Below are positions 36,271-44,893 of a stretch of DNA of 64,000 nucleotides, piece by piece (position 1 is the stretch's first letter; each line of letters begins with the position of its first letter). The notes under the pieces were generated by a model. It ran no database searches, was not told the DNA's origin, and saw nothing but the letters and a program-made list of their open reading frames with translations. Position numbers and translations under genes: made by a program. This stretch comes from Marinobacter salicampi (GTDB lineage: Bacteria; Pseudomonadota; Gammaproteobacteria; Pseudomonadales; Oleiphilaceae). Where the stretch lies: positions 434,001 through 498,000 of the forward strand of contig NZ_JAAMPF010000018.1 of NCBI RefSeq assembly GCF_011074795.1, written 5' to 3'.

Positions 36271-37044
36271 TCAACGTTTCAGGTACTGGCTGAAATCCAC
36301 GTCGCTGGCGGACAGTATGGCCTGTACCCTGTTATGCACGTTCAGCTTGCGCAGAATGGCAGAGACGTGGGCTTTGACCGTGGTTTCGGCAATGTTGAGG
36401 TTGTAGGCGATCTGCTTGTTCGACTCGCCCTTGGACATGCGCTCCAGGACCAGCAGCTGGCGGCGGGTGAGGGAGCCCAGCAGTTCGGGCGATACCGGGT
36501 TGTCGTCCTGGCGGTGACGACGCTGGGGTTCTCTACCGGTACGGATAATGTCAGAGGGCAGGTACACGTTGCCATTGAGTATGTGCTGGATGGCTTCGGT
36601 CATCTGTGCCCGGGGCGAAGATTTGGTGATAAAACCGATGGCGCCGTAGGTAATCGCCTGCAGAACTATCTGCTTGTCTTCCTCCGCAGAGACAATGACC
36701 ACCGGAATCGTCGGTGCTTCATTGCGCAGGGAAATGAGTCCGTTCAGGCCATGCATTCCCGGCATGTTCAGGTCGAGCAGGATCAGGTCCAGGTCCTCAT
36801 GCTCGCGGGTCAGGGCCAGGGCGCTGTCCAGGTCTGCTGTTTCAATGACCTCGCTGCCGGCAAAGCCCGAAGCAATGACACTGGTGATGGCTTCCCGAAA
36901 CAGGGGGTGGTCATCAGCAACCAGAATCTTGTACACCGGCTCCATGGGCTTGTTCACCTGATCATCAGCTTCGGATTTGGCGGCGGGAGTGGCGTCTGCG
37001 CTATCGGTTTTTGAAGCCGGCGGGTTTGCTTGAGTGATCAGCAT
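36271..37044 (-). CDS. LuxR-family response regulator, AgmR/ErdR type
   Basis: The 257-residue protein has an Ala/Asp-rich N-terminal extension (1-34), a receiver domain with phosphoacceptor Asp91 in [10 protein letters not shown], a linker, and a LuxR-type helix-turn-helix ([20 protein letters not shown]...). The sequence [17 protein letters not shown] is close to Pseudomonas AgmR/ErdR, which activates PQQ ethanol oxidation genes. GAGG eight bases before the ATG supports 37044, though Met34 would give the usual family start. It is the most likely partner of NahK and ErcS and the likely protein binding the repeated promoter sites nearby. Confidence 0.88.
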   Translation of the reverse strand: MLITQANPPASKTDSADATPAAKSEADDQVNKPMEPVYKILVADDHPLFREAITSVIASGFAGSEVIETADLDSALALTREHEDLDLILLDLNMPGMHGLNGLISLRNEAPTIPVVIVSAEEDKQIVLQAITYGAIGFITKSSPRAQMTEAIQHILNGNVYLPSDIIRTGREPQRRHRQDDNPVSPELLGSLTRRQLLVLERMSKGESNKQIAYNLNIAETTVKAHVSAILRKLNVHNRVQAILSASDVDFSQYLKR

Positions 37045-37167
37045 GGATCAGGCCTCAGTCTTGGTGGCGAGCAGCTAAACATCGCGGAGCCTTAGCTTAT
37101 TATTATGATGGTGTCATTACACGTTAAGTCTCATGCCAGGTGAATGCGACGATCGCATAAAAGAAGA

Positions 37168-37187
37168 GGCACTAAAGTACTATTCTT
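37168..37187 (-). promoter_or_regulatory. PQQ-regulon motif B, copy 1 (upstream of the AgmR-type regulator)
   Basis: GGCACTAAAGTACTATTCTT differs from the copy at 41096-41115 at only two of 20 positions. It lies 123 bp upstream of the response regulator start. The core reads as an inverted repeat (GCACT-AA-AGTACT). The placement suggests that the regulator controls its own gene. Confidence 0.6.
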
Positions 37188-37295
37188 GGGCCCTTCCAGG
37201 TTCGCGTCACTGCATCATTTTGCCTCGGATGCTTTCCATAGACAGCTTCCTTGCCCTGGCCCTCGCACGGCCCGAACGAGGTGATGCCGCCACAC

Positions 37296-38102
37296 TCAGG
37301 CAGCGCCTCCCGTTGACAGGATCCGGGTACGCTGGGGCCGGAAACCCGCTGTGGCCATGGCTGCCAATACCAGCGTCACCGCTGCGGTGATGCCGAAGGC
37401 CTGTCCGTTCCACTCCAGATACAGCGAAAAGCGGATAGCCTCCACCGCGTGGGTGAAGGGATTGAACTGACAGATCCAGTACAACCAGGGACTGGCCTCC
37501 TGCATTTTCCAGAGCGGGTACAGCGCCGAGGAGAGGAAGAACATGGGGAAGATGACGAAGTTCATGACCCCCGCGAAGTTTTCCAGCTGCTTGACCCAGG
37601 TGGCAATCAGAAGCCCCAGGGCACCGAGCATCAAGGACGCCAGTAGCAGTGCCGGCAACACTGCAAGATACCCCCAGGCCGGCGGTTCCACATCCATCAG
37701 CCGGGCCACCAGCAGAAACACATAGACCTGCCCGATCGACACCACCCCCATGGACAGCAGTTTGGTCACCAGCAGAAACGGCCGGGGCAAAGGACTCATC
37801 AGCAGCACCCGCATGCTGCCCAGTTCCCGGTCGTACACCATGGACAGCGCCCCCTGCATACTGTTGAACAGCACGATCATGCCGCACAGTCCCGGGGCGA
37901 TGTAGGTCTCGTAGGTGATATAGGTCTGGTATGGGGGAATGATGGACACCCCCAGTACCGCCCGAAAGCCGGCGGCAAATACCACCAGCCACAGCAGCGG
38001 GCGCACCAGGGCACTGAAGAAGCGGGTGCGCTGTTGCCAGAACCGCAGCCACTCCCGGGCCTGAATGCCAACAAAGCAGTGCCAGTAATGGGCGGGCTTC
38101 AT
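37296..38102 (-). CDS. ABC transporter permease, PQQ-alcohol-system type (PedC-like)
   Basis: The 268-residue ABC-2 type permease has about six membrane helices, an N-terminal cytoplasmic helix (HYWHCFVGIQAREWLRFWQQ) and the conserved loop YDRELGSMRVLLMSPLPRP. It resembles the permease found with PQQ-linked alcohol dehydrogenases (TIGR03861, PedC). Substrate and direction are unknown; alcohol or product efflux has been suggested for this family. It overlaps the ATPase gene by 4 bp. Confidence 0.85.
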   Translation of the reverse strand: MKPAHYWHCFVGIQAREWLRFWQQRTRFFSALVRPLLWLVVFAAGFRAVLGVSIIPPYQTYITYETYIAPGLCGMIVLFNSMQGALSMVYDRELGSMRVLLMSPLPRPFLLVTKLLSMGVVSIGQVYVFLLVARLMDVEPPAWGYLAVLPALLLASLMLGALGLLIATWVKQLENFAGVMNFVIFPMFFLSSALYPLWKMQEASPWLYWICQFNPFTHAVEAIRFSLYLEWNGQAFGITAAVTLVLAAMATAGFRPQRTRILSTGGAA

Positions 38103-38827
38103 GTTTGTCCGGCTCCGGTCAGGGCATGGAAGGTTTCCGCCAGTCCGGGCTGGCCCTCGGCTTCGCAGATGTCGTGCCCCGCGCCGTCGGCCAGCAGCTT
38201 TCCTTCATGCAGTATCAGGACCCGGTCCTCCGGCTGCACCTCTTCGATCAGATGGGTGGCCCAGAGTACGGTCAGGTTGTCCTGTTCGCACAGGGTTCGT
38301 ACGTGGCGATTGAGGCCGGCCCGGCTGGCTACATCGAGGCCAACGGTTGGTTCGTCCAGTAGCAGCAGTTTCGGCTGGTGCATCAGGGCCCGGGCAATTT
38401 CCACCCGTCGGCGGTGGCCTCCGTTGAGCAGCCGCACCGGGTCATTGGCGCGATCGGTCAGGGTAAATCGCTCCAGTTCCTGGTCGCTCCGCATGCGGGC
38501 CTGCTTGCGGGACATACCGTGGAGGGCAGCATGATAGAACAGGTTCTGGCGTACGGTCAGGTCGAGGTCCAGGGCATTCTGCTGGAACACCACCCCGATC
38601 TGTCGCATGGCATCGGCCGGTTGCCTGCGTAGGGACCGGCCCTCCATTAACAGCTCGCCCGTCTGCAGTGCCAGCAGCCGGGTCATCAGGCCAAATAGGG
38701 TGGACTTGCCAGCGCCGTTGGGGCCGAGCAGGGCGTGGAAACGACCGGAGGTCAGCGTGAAGCTGACCTCCCGTAGGACCGGTGTTCTGCCATACTGGAA
38801 ACTGATCTGGCGGGCTTCAATGGTCAT
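38099..38827 (-). CDS. ABC transporter ATPase, PQQ-alcohol-system type
   Basis: The 242-residue ATPase has Walker A GPNGAGKST, Q-loop QQN, and Walker B LLLLDEPTVGLD. The signature reads LLNGGHRRRVEIARAL, so LSGGQ is LNGGH, a deviation at the Ser that normally contacts ATP gamma-phosphate. This could be family-typical (TIGR03864). It overlaps the permease by 4 bp and the propeller gene by 4 bp, forming one operon. Confidence 0.9.
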   Translation of the reverse strand: MTIEARQISFQYGRTPVLREVSFTLTSGRFHALLGPNGAGKSTLFGLMTRLLALQTGELLMEGRSLRRQPADAMRQIGVVFQQNALDLDLTVRQNLFYHAALHGMSRKQARMRSDQELERFTLTDRANDPVRLLNGGHRRRVEIARALMHQPKLLLLDEPTVGLDVASRAGLNRHVRTLCEQDNLTVLWATHLIEEVQPEDRVLILHEGKLLADGAGHDICEAEGQPGLAETFHALTGAGQT

Positions 38828-39798
38828 GAAGTGGGGTCAATAACCACACCCCAGGGGTAGCGGCCCACTTTTATGGACTTGATCACCTTCAGTTCCTCCA
38901 CATCAATGACTGAGACATCACCGGAAACGCCATTAGTGGTATAGAGAAACTTCTCGTCCTTGTCCAGAGCCAGCTGCCAGACCCTGGCCCCTACCAACAG
39001 GTACTCCAGCACTTCATAGGTTTGCGTATCCACCACCGCCACGTGGTTGGAGGGGCCGAGGGCCACGAAGGCATGCTTGCCATCAGACGTGAGCTGGATG
39101 CCGACCGGCTGTACCCGGTCCTGGGGTACACCCTTGATCTGGAAGTCGATCTGCTTGATCTCCTCAATGGTATCCACATCGAAGATGTGCACGGTGCCGC
39201 CGATCTCGGCCGAGGCCCAGGCAATCTTGCTGTCTTTGGTGAACTCCACGTGACGGGGGCGCTGGCCGACCACGGTGTTCTTCTCGATCTCGAAGGTTTC
39301 GGTGTTGATCCAGTGCAGCATGCTGGAGGTTTCACTGGTGTTCACCGCCCATTTGCCGTCCGGGCTGACCGCCATGCCTTCCGGTTCCACGCCGACATCG
39401 ATCTGGGCCAGCACGTCCTTGGTTTGTACATCCACCACCGTCACGATGGCATCGTCTTCATTGGCGATATACAGGTGTCGGTTGTTGGGGTGCAGGGCAA
39501 ATTGCTCCGGGTCTTCGCCGGAGGGCAGGGTATCAATGATCTTGCGGGTGGCCAGGTCCATTACCTGGACGGTGTCGTCGTCGCTGGCGCAGATATACAG
39601 TTTGGTATGGTCCTTGGACAGCAGGATACCCCTGGGCCGGGCGCCGACCTCAATGGTATCCACCACCTCAAGGGTGTCTGTGTCGATAACGGAGAGGGTG
39701 TTGTCTTTCTCGTTGGAGACGTAAGCCAGACCTGCCAGGGCCGGGCTGGACAGGCCAACGGCCGCTGCCAGGGCGGCGATTTTGAAAAGGTTTATCAT
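38824..39798 (-). CDS. Periplasmic beta-propeller protein of the PQQ catabolism system (YVTN repeats)
   Basis: The 324-residue protein has a signal peptide (cleavage near ALA-GLAYVSNEKD) and a chain of about seven YVTN-type repeats (YVSNEKDNTLSVIDTDTLE, YICASDDDTVQVMDLATRK, YIANEDDAIVTVVDVQTKD). It matches the PQQ-dependent catabolism-associated propeller family (TIGR03866). Role unknown; it may bind substrate or cofactor in the periplasm. It is coupled to the ATPase gene by a 4-bp overlap. Confidence 0.87.
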   Translation of the reverse strand: MINLFKIAALAAAVGLSSPALAGLAYVSNEKDNTLSVIDTDTLEVVDTIEVGARPRGILLSKDHTKLYICASDDDTVQVMDLATRKIIDTLPSGEDPEQFALHPNNRHLYIANEDDAIVTVVDVQTKDVLAQIDVGVEPEGMAVSPDGKWAVNTSETSSMLHWINTETFEIEKNTVVGQRPRHVEFTKDSKIAWASAEIGGTVHIFDVDTIEEIKQIDFQIKGVPQDRVQPVGIQLTSDGKHAFVALGPSNHVAVVDTQTYEVLEYLLVGARVWQLALDKDEKFLYTTNGVSGDVSVIDVEELKVIKSIKVGRYPWGVVIDPTS

Positions 39799-39833
39799 GG
39801 GCAGGGTTCCTTTTTTGTTCTTCAGTCGGTGGG

Positions 39834-41003
39834 CTAATTGATCCGGCAGTCACTTTCCGGCTTGTCGTAGCCCAGGGTGTCCAGCTCGGACTCCGGATGC
39901 AGGAAGCCCTCCAGCGGCGGTGTAGCCACCAGTCCCTGGGGGTGAACCAGAGGGATGGGCTGGCGCAGCTGTCCGTTCCAGGGACGGTAAGTCAGCTTAC
40001 GACCCTTGAACGCCGCAAGCTGGAAATCCTCGGAAAACAGGTGCTCACGAACGGCCGAATGGCCGGCGTTGCTGAGGGCGGTGACGGCGGTGCCAACGCT
40101 GCGAACGGCGGCCCAGGCGGCGTAATCTTCACTGTTCATTTCACGGCCGGCCAGTTCCCGGAAGCGGTTCTGAAGCTGCGCGGCACCCCAGGCCTCAATG
40201 ACCCGGTGCCAGGCTTCCGGGCCCATGCCCTGGGTGCCCACCACCGGCCGTGGCAGCCAGGTATTGAAGGGCACGTATTCGCCGAAATCACCCCGTACAT
40301 CGGCGACCACCACGGCGTCGTAATCCCCGGCCTGGGTGAAGGCGGGCAGCTCCTTGGAGGCCGTGCGACGAAGATCCGAATCGAAGGTCCAAGCCTTGTC
40401 GGCCATGATCTCCAGGCCGAAACGCTTGCTGGCCCGGCGGAAGGCCTCGGCCCAGGCCTTGTCCTGGTCGGTGGGGCCGGTAATCAGTAAGACCTCTTTC
40501 CAGCGGCGCATGGTCAGCCATTGGGCGAGGGCGTCGGTGAGCATGGCGTAGGATGGAATGGTGTGCAGGACGTTGGGCTGACATTCGCTGATCCGCAGGT
40601 CGTCGTCAGAGGCACCGGCATTGAACATCAGGGCCTTGTCGCCGGCCTGTTTGGCCATCGCCCTGACGGTGTCCGCCGGAACGCGGGTCACGAACAGTTC
40701 AATGCCGGCTTCCAGCATGTCGTCAAGGGCGGCCATGGCAGCGTCCTGATCACTGGCCATGGCGGACTCCAGGCTATAGTTCTGATCCAGGAACCGGCCG
40801 GTGGCGTTATTGTCCGCGATGCCCAGTTCAGCGCCCCGCAATCCCGCATCTTCCGGTTCGGGTGTCACATTGGACAGCACCGGGCCCTGGTCGGGCACCC
40901 AGTGTATGTAACCGATCTTCACATCCAGAGCTGCAGCTGACATCGGCGTAAGCAGCCAGCCACAGAGGGTTGAAGCAAACAGCAGCCTGCCTTTGAGATC
41001 CAT
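39834..41003 (-). CDS. ABC transporter substrate-binding protein of the PQQ alcohol system
   Basis: The 389-residue protein has a signal peptide ending near SAAALD and a type I periplasmic binding fold similar to branched-chain amino acid binding proteins. It matches the family linked to PQQ-dependent alcohol oxidation (TIGR03863). The C-terminus contains YRPWNGQLRQPIPLVHPQG. It is first in the operon SBP-propeller-ATPase-permease and is divergent from pedF; motif B lies 92 bp upstream. Confidence 0.87.
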   Translation of the reverse strand: MDLKGRLLFASTLCGWLLTPMSAAALDVKIGYIHWVPDQGPVLSNVTPEPEDAGLRGAELGIADNNATGRFLDQNYSLESAMASDQDAAMAALDDMLEAGIELFVTRVPADTVRAMAKQAGDKALMFNAGASDDDLRISECQPNVLHTIPSYAMLTDALAQWLTMRRWKEVLLITGPTDQDKAWAEAFRRASKRFGLEIMADKAWTFDSDLRRTASKELPAFTQAGDYDAVVVADVRGDFGEYVPFNTWLPRPVVGTQGMGPEAWHRVIEAWGAAQLQNRFRELAGREMNSEDYAAWAAVRSVGTAVTALSNAGHSAVREHLFSEDFQLAAFKGRKLTYRPWNGQLRQPIPLVHPQGLVATPPLEGFLHPESELDTLGYDKPESDCRIN

Positions 41004-41095
41004 AGTGCCGTGCCCTCGCTGCGCTGTTGTTGTTATTCACAGCAGCTTAGAGAAGCGATACGACTGTCGAAATATTCAGAAAGTACGAAACCGAC

Positions 41096-41115
41096 GGTAC
41101 TAAAGAACTATTCTT
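41096..41115 (-). promoter_or_regulatory. PQQ-regulon motif B, copy 2 (upstream of the ABC operon)
   Basis: GGTACTAAAGAACTATTCTT matches the copy at 37168-37187 at 18 of 20 positions. It lies 92 bp before the substrate-binding protein gene, in the 281-bp gap shared with the divergent pedF. Read on the minus strand, both copies precede their genes in the same orientation. Confidence 0.6.
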
Positions 41116-41144
41116 CCGCTCCTTCCTCCTGAGCGCCCCGGAAC

Positions 41145-41162
41145 CTACTACCAAGGAACTAG
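41145..41162 (+). promoter_or_regulatory. PQQ-regulon motif A, copy 1 (upstream of pedF)
   Basis: CTACTACCAAGGAACTAG aligns without gaps with copies at 42758 and 44768; all share the core TACCAA and end in AG. It ends exactly 122 bp before the pedF start codon, the same spacing as copy 2 before the dehydrogenase. Confidence 0.6.
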
Positions 41163-41284
41163 AACGAAGGCGCGAAAGTGGCATTCTGATTGGTGGGGGC
41201 AGTTTCTAGACTTGATCGAGGTAGCTGGCGCAGCACCTACAACAAACGGCCAGCGTACGGGGACTCAAACAGAGGTACGTCAAG

Positions 41285-41713
41285 ATGTCAGTTTCTTTCT
41301 CACTCAAGGCCCTGGTTGCGGCCAGCCTCCTATCGATCGCGGGTTTTGCCATGTCACACGGCGACGTCACGCCCCAGGAAGTGGACACGGGAGAACTGCC
41401 TGATCTTGGCAAGGACGCGCTGATGGTCAATCCCTTCCGCGAAGGCAACGAGCACGGTGACAACTACGCTGAGGCCATCAACGTTGGCAAGAGCGGCTAC
41501 GCCGGTAACTGCGCCGTCTGCCACGGCATTGAAGCCATGTCTGGCGGGCTGACGCCGGACCTGCGAGAGCTCACGGAATGGGACGATGAATATTTCATAG
41601 GTCGCGTCATGAATGGTACCGAGCGCGGTATGCCGTCATTCAGGGAAAATCTGGACCAGACTGCCATCTGGGCCATCAAGACCTACATCGAATCGGTTTC
41701 GCCACCGCAATGA
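41285..41713 (+). CDS. pedF: Cytochrome c-550 of the PQQ alcohol oxidation system, PedF type
   Basis: The 142-residue protein has a signal peptide (cleavage near AMS-HGDVTP) and one heme c motif CAVCH (Cys76, Cys79, His80). Met116 in GTERGMPSF is the probable sixth ligand. It matches the PedF c-type cytochromes that accept electrons from PQQ alcohol dehydrogenases. No ExaB-like cytochrome is seen in the window, so PedF is the likely electron acceptor. It is the first of three separate plus-strand units. Confidence 0.9.
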   Translation: MSVSFSLKALVAASLLSIAGFAMSHGDVTPQEVDTGELPDLGKDALMVNPFREGNEHGDNYAEAINVGKSGYAGNCAVCHGIEAMSGGLTPDLRELTEWDDEYFIGRVMNGTERGMPSFRENLDQTAIWAIKTYIESVSPPQ

Positions 41714-41762
41714 TCAAGTGCACTTCGCCTGTTGACGGCAGCTTTTTTCGAGAGGTGATTTG

Positions 41763-42701
41763 ATGAAGTTAACCTATGTCTTGGCCTGGCCTTTATTCGT
41801 GCTTCTGTCGTGTTTTGCAGGGCTGGTCCAGTCTCAGGAGACCCGTTCCCTGATTCCGGACCGGACCCTGGATATTGTGCAGGAGTCCGGCTACCTGAAC
41901 GTCGGTATGTACAAGGATTTTCCGCCCTATTCCTACGAGGAGGAGGGCGAGGCCAAAGGCGTGGATGCCGATCTGGGCCGCCGTATTGCCGAAGGGCTGG
42001 GTGTGGAGTTTCGCCCCTACTGGATTATCCCCGATGAAAACCTGGGCGATGACCTGCGCAACCACATCTGGAAGGGGCATTACCTGGCGAAAACCCGCAT
42101 AGCGGACATCATGACGCGGGTACCCTACGACAGCACGTTCAAATACATGCGGGATTCCACCGGCGAGATGATCAACGAACAGGTGGTGTTCGTCGGTCCC
42201 TACCAGCAGGAGCGGTGGCAGATCGCCTTCGACACGAACCGGCTGGATGGGGTGGAAACCGTTGCCGTGTTCCAGTACCACCCCATTGGCGTGGAGGTCG
42301 ATACGCTTCCTGCCACTTATCTCACGTCTGCTTTCGGGGGGCGGCTGCGGAACCAGGTTCATCATTACCCCAACATCGTTCAAGCATTCCAGGCTATGGG
42401 CCAGGGTGAGGTTGCGGGCGTTATGGGTATGCGAGCGGAAATTGAGCACCAGTTGGAGACCCACGCCGGTAGCGGATTTTCCAAGGCCGGAAATGGTTTC
42501 CCCGGCATGACCAAGCAGGTGTGGGACGTCGGCGTTGCCGTTCGTCATACCCACCGAGCCCTGAGTTATGCGGTTGAGGCGATTGTCGACGGCATGGTCC
42601 GGTCCGGAGAAATGGCCGAGCTGTACGCCGGCCACGGCCTATCCTACAGCCGTCCGGGATACTATGACGAAATCCTGGGCCCTGAAGAGAGTGCGGAATA
42701 G
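41763..42701 (+). CDS. Periplasmic binding protein associated with quinoprotein dehydrogenase (MoxJ/XoxJ-like)
   Basis: From the ATG at 41763 (AGAGGTG seven bases upstream; the frame also opens with a TTG at 41760) the 312-residue product begins MKLTYVLAWPLFVLLSCFAG, a signal peptide ending near VQSQE. The mature part has the SBP family 3 pattern: GYLNVGMYKDFPPYSYEE and KGVDADLGRRIAEGLGVEF. Such proteins accompany PQQ methanol and ethanol dehydrogenases and are thought to help maturation (MoxJ, XoxJ). It lies between pedF and the dehydrogenase. Confidence 0.85.
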   Translation: MKLTYVLAWPLFVLLSCFAGLVQSQETRSLIPDRTLDIVQESGYLNVGMYKDFPPYSYEEEGEAKGVDADLGRRIAEGLGVEFRPYWIIPDENLGDDLRNHIWKGHYLAKTRIADIMTRVPYDSTFKYMRDSTGEMINEQVVFVGPYQQERWQIAFDTNRLDGVETVAVFQYHPIGVEVDTLPATYLTSAFGGRLRNQVHHYPNIVQAFQAMGQGEVAGVMGMRAEIEHQLETHAGSGFSKAGNGFPGMTKQVWDVGVAVRHTHRALSYAVEAIVDGMVRSGEMAELYAGHGLSYSRPGYYDEILGPEESAE

Positions 42702-42722
42702 CCTGTCCTGATACATCTGACC

Positions 42723-42746
42723 AAGCCCGCCAATGTGCGGGCTTCT
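42723..42746 (+). terminator. Weak intrinsic terminator after the binding-protein gene
   Basis: AAGCCCGC (42723-42730) pairs with GCGGGCTT (42737-42744), loop CAATGT, followed by the short T-rich CTTTG. It separates the binding-protein gene from the dehydrogenase promoter. Confidence 0.6.
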
Positions 42747-42757
42747 TTGTATCGGTC

Positions 42758-42775
42758 GTACTACCAAGTGATGAG
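42758..42775 (+). promoter_or_regulatory. PQQ-regulon motif A, copy 2 (upstream of the alcohol dehydrogenase)
   Basis: GTACTACCAAGTGATGAG shares TACTACCAAG with copy 1 and ATGAG with copy 3. It ends 122 bp before the dehydrogenase start. Confidence 0.6.
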
Positions 42776-42783
42776 AAAACCTG

Positions 42784-42816
42784 TTCGGGCGATTAATTGT
42801 TGCGTTGGCGCCCGAA
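42784..42816. repeat. Inverted repeat in the dehydrogenase leader
   Basis: TTCGGGCG (42784-42791) and CGCCCGAA (42809-42816) are perfect arms separated by 17 bases, between motif A copy 2 and the start codon. It could form an mRNA leader hairpin or bind a regulator. Confidence 0.45.
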
Positions 42817-42897
42817 GCCAAGAATGTGTGGCAGGAGCGGGAAGAGTTCCCGGTTCACTGCACACACTGACAACGAGAGATTCTGGAGAGCGCAACC

Positions 42898-44673
42898 ATG
42901 AGAACGAATCCGTTCGGTAAACAGTTTGCCGCCAGTGCACTGGCGCTGGCTGTATCCCTGGGGGCCCACGCGGTCACCGACGAAGACATCATGAACGACC
43001 ATAATACCGTTGAGGATATTGTCAGCTACGGTATGGGTGTTCAGGGCCAGCGGTTCAGTCCGATGACAGACCTGAACCCGGATAATATCCGGTATCTGCA
43101 GCCGGCATGGGCGTTCTCTTTTGGTGGCGAAAAGCAGCGGGGCCAGGAATCCCAACCCATGATCAAGGATGGCGTTATGTACGTAACGGCCTCCTACTCT
43201 CGTATTTATGCTGTTGATGCACGTACCGGCGAGGAGATTTGGCAGTACGATGCCCGCCTGCCAGACGGCATCATGCCCTGCTGTGATGTGGTAAATCGCG
43301 GCGCGGCCCTGTACGGAGACAAGGTTATTTTCGGGACCCTGGACGCCAAGCTGGTAGCCCTGAACAAAGATACTGGCAAACCCGTCTGGATCAAGACAGT
43401 AGCTGATTATCAGGCCGGCTATTCCATGACGGCAGCGCCCCTTATTGTCAACGGCAGGCTGATCACCGGCGTATCCGGCGGTGAGTTTGGCATCGTAGGT
43501 ACCGTGGAAGCCCGGGATCCGCACACCGGTGATCTGCTGTGGACCCGTCCGACCGTGGAAGGGCACATGGGGTACGTCTACCGGGGCGGTGAGAAGATAG
43601 AGAATGGTATCTCCGGCGGCGAGGCCGGCAAGACCTGGCCTGGTGATATGTGGAAGACGGGTGGCGCTGCGACCTGGCTGGGCGGCACCTACGACCCGGA
43701 CACCGACTCGATATTCTTCGGAACCGGTAACCCGGCACCCTGGAACTCCCACCTGCGCCCGGGTGACAATCTGTTTTCGGCTTCACGCCTGGCGATCGAC
43801 CCGAAAGACGGCAGCATCAAGTGGCACTTCCAGACCACGCCCAATGACGGCTGGGACTATGACGGCGTCAATGAGCTCATTTCCTTTGATTACGAAGAAA
43901 ACGGTAAAACCGTCAAGGCGGCTGCAACGGCGGATCGTAACGGGTTCTTTTACGTTCTGAACCGCGAGGATGGCAAGTTCATTCGTGGCTTCCCGTTCGT
44001 GGACAAGATCACCTGGGCCAAAGGCCTGAATGAGGACGGCAGCCCCATTTACAACACGGAGAATGGCCGTCCGGGTAACCCGGCAGATGGAGCCGAAGGA
44101 AAAGGTGAAACGGTGGTGGCTTTCCCGGCATTCCTCGGCGGCAAGAACTGGATGCCCATGGCCTACAGCCAGGACACCGGCCTGTTCTACGTGCCTTCCA
44201 ATGAGTGGTCGATGGACATCTGGAACGAGCCGGTATCCTACAAAAAAGGGGCGGCTTATCTGGGGGCTGGCTTTACCATCAAACCGGCTAATGACGACTT
44301 CATCGGCGTGCTGCGCGCCATGGATCCGAAAACCGGAGAGGAGGTCTGGCGTTACAACAATCCGGCTCCGCTCTGGGGCGGCGTCCTTGCCACCGCAGGC
44401 AACCTGGTCTTTACGGGTACGCCGGAAGGCTACCTGAAAGCATTTGACGCCAAGACCGGCGAGGAGCTCTACAAGTTCAATACCGGTACCGGTGTTGTGG
44501 GTACGCCCGTGACCTGGGAAATGGACGGTGAGCAGTACGTGTCCATTTCCACTGGCTGGGGCGGTGCGGTACCTCTCTGGGGGGGTGAAGTGGCCAAGGT
44601 GGTCAAGGACTTCAACCAGGGTGGTACCGTCTGGACCTTCAAATTGCCGAAAGACCGGGTAGCGGCCCGTTAG
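42898..44673 (+). CDS. PQQ-dependent alcohol dehydrogenase, lanthanide-type (PedH-like)
   Basis: The 591-residue quinoprotein has a signal peptide ending near AHA-VTDED and an eight-bladed propeller with tryptophan docking motifs (for example [16 protein letters not shown]). The adjacent cysteines Cys128-Cys129 form the disulphide ring next to PQQ. The active site reads GWDYDGVNE: catalytic Asp320 and a second Asp at 322, the D-x-D signature of lanthanide-dependent enzymes (XoxF, PedH). Ca enzymes have Ser or Ala there (ExaA/PedE, MxaF). It oxidises primary alcohols in the periplasm. Electrons should pass to PedF. Confidence 0.93.
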   Translation: MRTNPFGKQFAASALALAVSLGAHAVTDEDIMNDHNTVEDIVSYGMGVQGQRFSPMTDLNPDNIRYLQPAWAFSFGGEKQRGQESQPMIKDGVMYVTASYSRIYAVDARTGEEIWQYDARLPDGIMPCCDVVNRGAALYGDKVIFGTLDAKLVALNKDTGKPVWIKTVADYQAGYSMTAAPLIVNGRLITGVSGGEFGIVGTVEARDPHTGDLLWTRPTVEGHMGYVYRGGEKIENGISGGEAGKTWPGDMWKTGGAATWLGGTYDPDTDSIFFGTGNPAPWNSHLRPGDNLFSASRLAIDPKDGSIKWHFQTTPNDGWDYDGVNELISFDYEENGKTVKAAATADRNGFFYVLNREDGKFIRGFPFVDKITWAKGLNEDGSPIYNTENGRPGNPADGAEGKGETVVAFPAFLGGKNWMPMAYSQDTGLFYVPSNEWSMDIWNEPVSYKKGAAYLGAGFTIKPANDDFIGVLRAMDPKTGEEVWRYNNPAPLWGGVLATAGNLVFTGTPEGYLKAFDAKTGEELYKFNTGTGVVGTPVTWEMDGEQYVSISTGWGGAVPLWGGEVAKVVKDFNQGGTVWTFKLPKDRVAAR

Positions 44674-44692
44674 TACCTGAATGAGCCTGACG

Positions 44693-44718
44693 AAGGCCGC
44701 CCAAGGGCGGCCTTTTTT
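44693..44718 (+). terminator. Intrinsic terminator of the alcohol dehydrogenase gene
   Basis: AAGGCCGCC (44693-44701), loop CAAG, GGCGGCCTT (44706-44714), then a T-run. It ends the dehydrogenase transcript about 20 bp after the stop codon. Confidence 0.9.
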
Positions 44719-44767
44719 ATGATGATGTCCCGTCCTGGAATTGCCTTTTCACAACCTGGCGATCCAT

Positions 44768-44785
44768 CTAATACCAAATAATGAG
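44768..44785 (+). promoter_or_regulatory. PQQ-regulon motif A, copy 3 (upstream of exaC)
   Basis: CTAATACCAAATAATGAG shares TACCAA and ATGAG with copy 2 and ends 108 bp before the exaC start codon. Confidence 0.55.
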
Positions 44786-44893
44786 TTTTACTCACCGAAG
44801 GGATCATTTCGAAGATGGCTTTCGGGGTCTACAGTTAACCGGTGAGCAAGAAAACGGCGTGTACTGCGTCAAACAGAACAAGAGGCCAATAAC

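Noticed and set aside
41179..41193. Sigma-54-like TGGCATTCTGATTGG upstream of pedF
   Set aside because: The -24 element is acceptable, but the -12 element has TTGG instead of TTGC, and no enhancer-binding regulator gene is in the locus.
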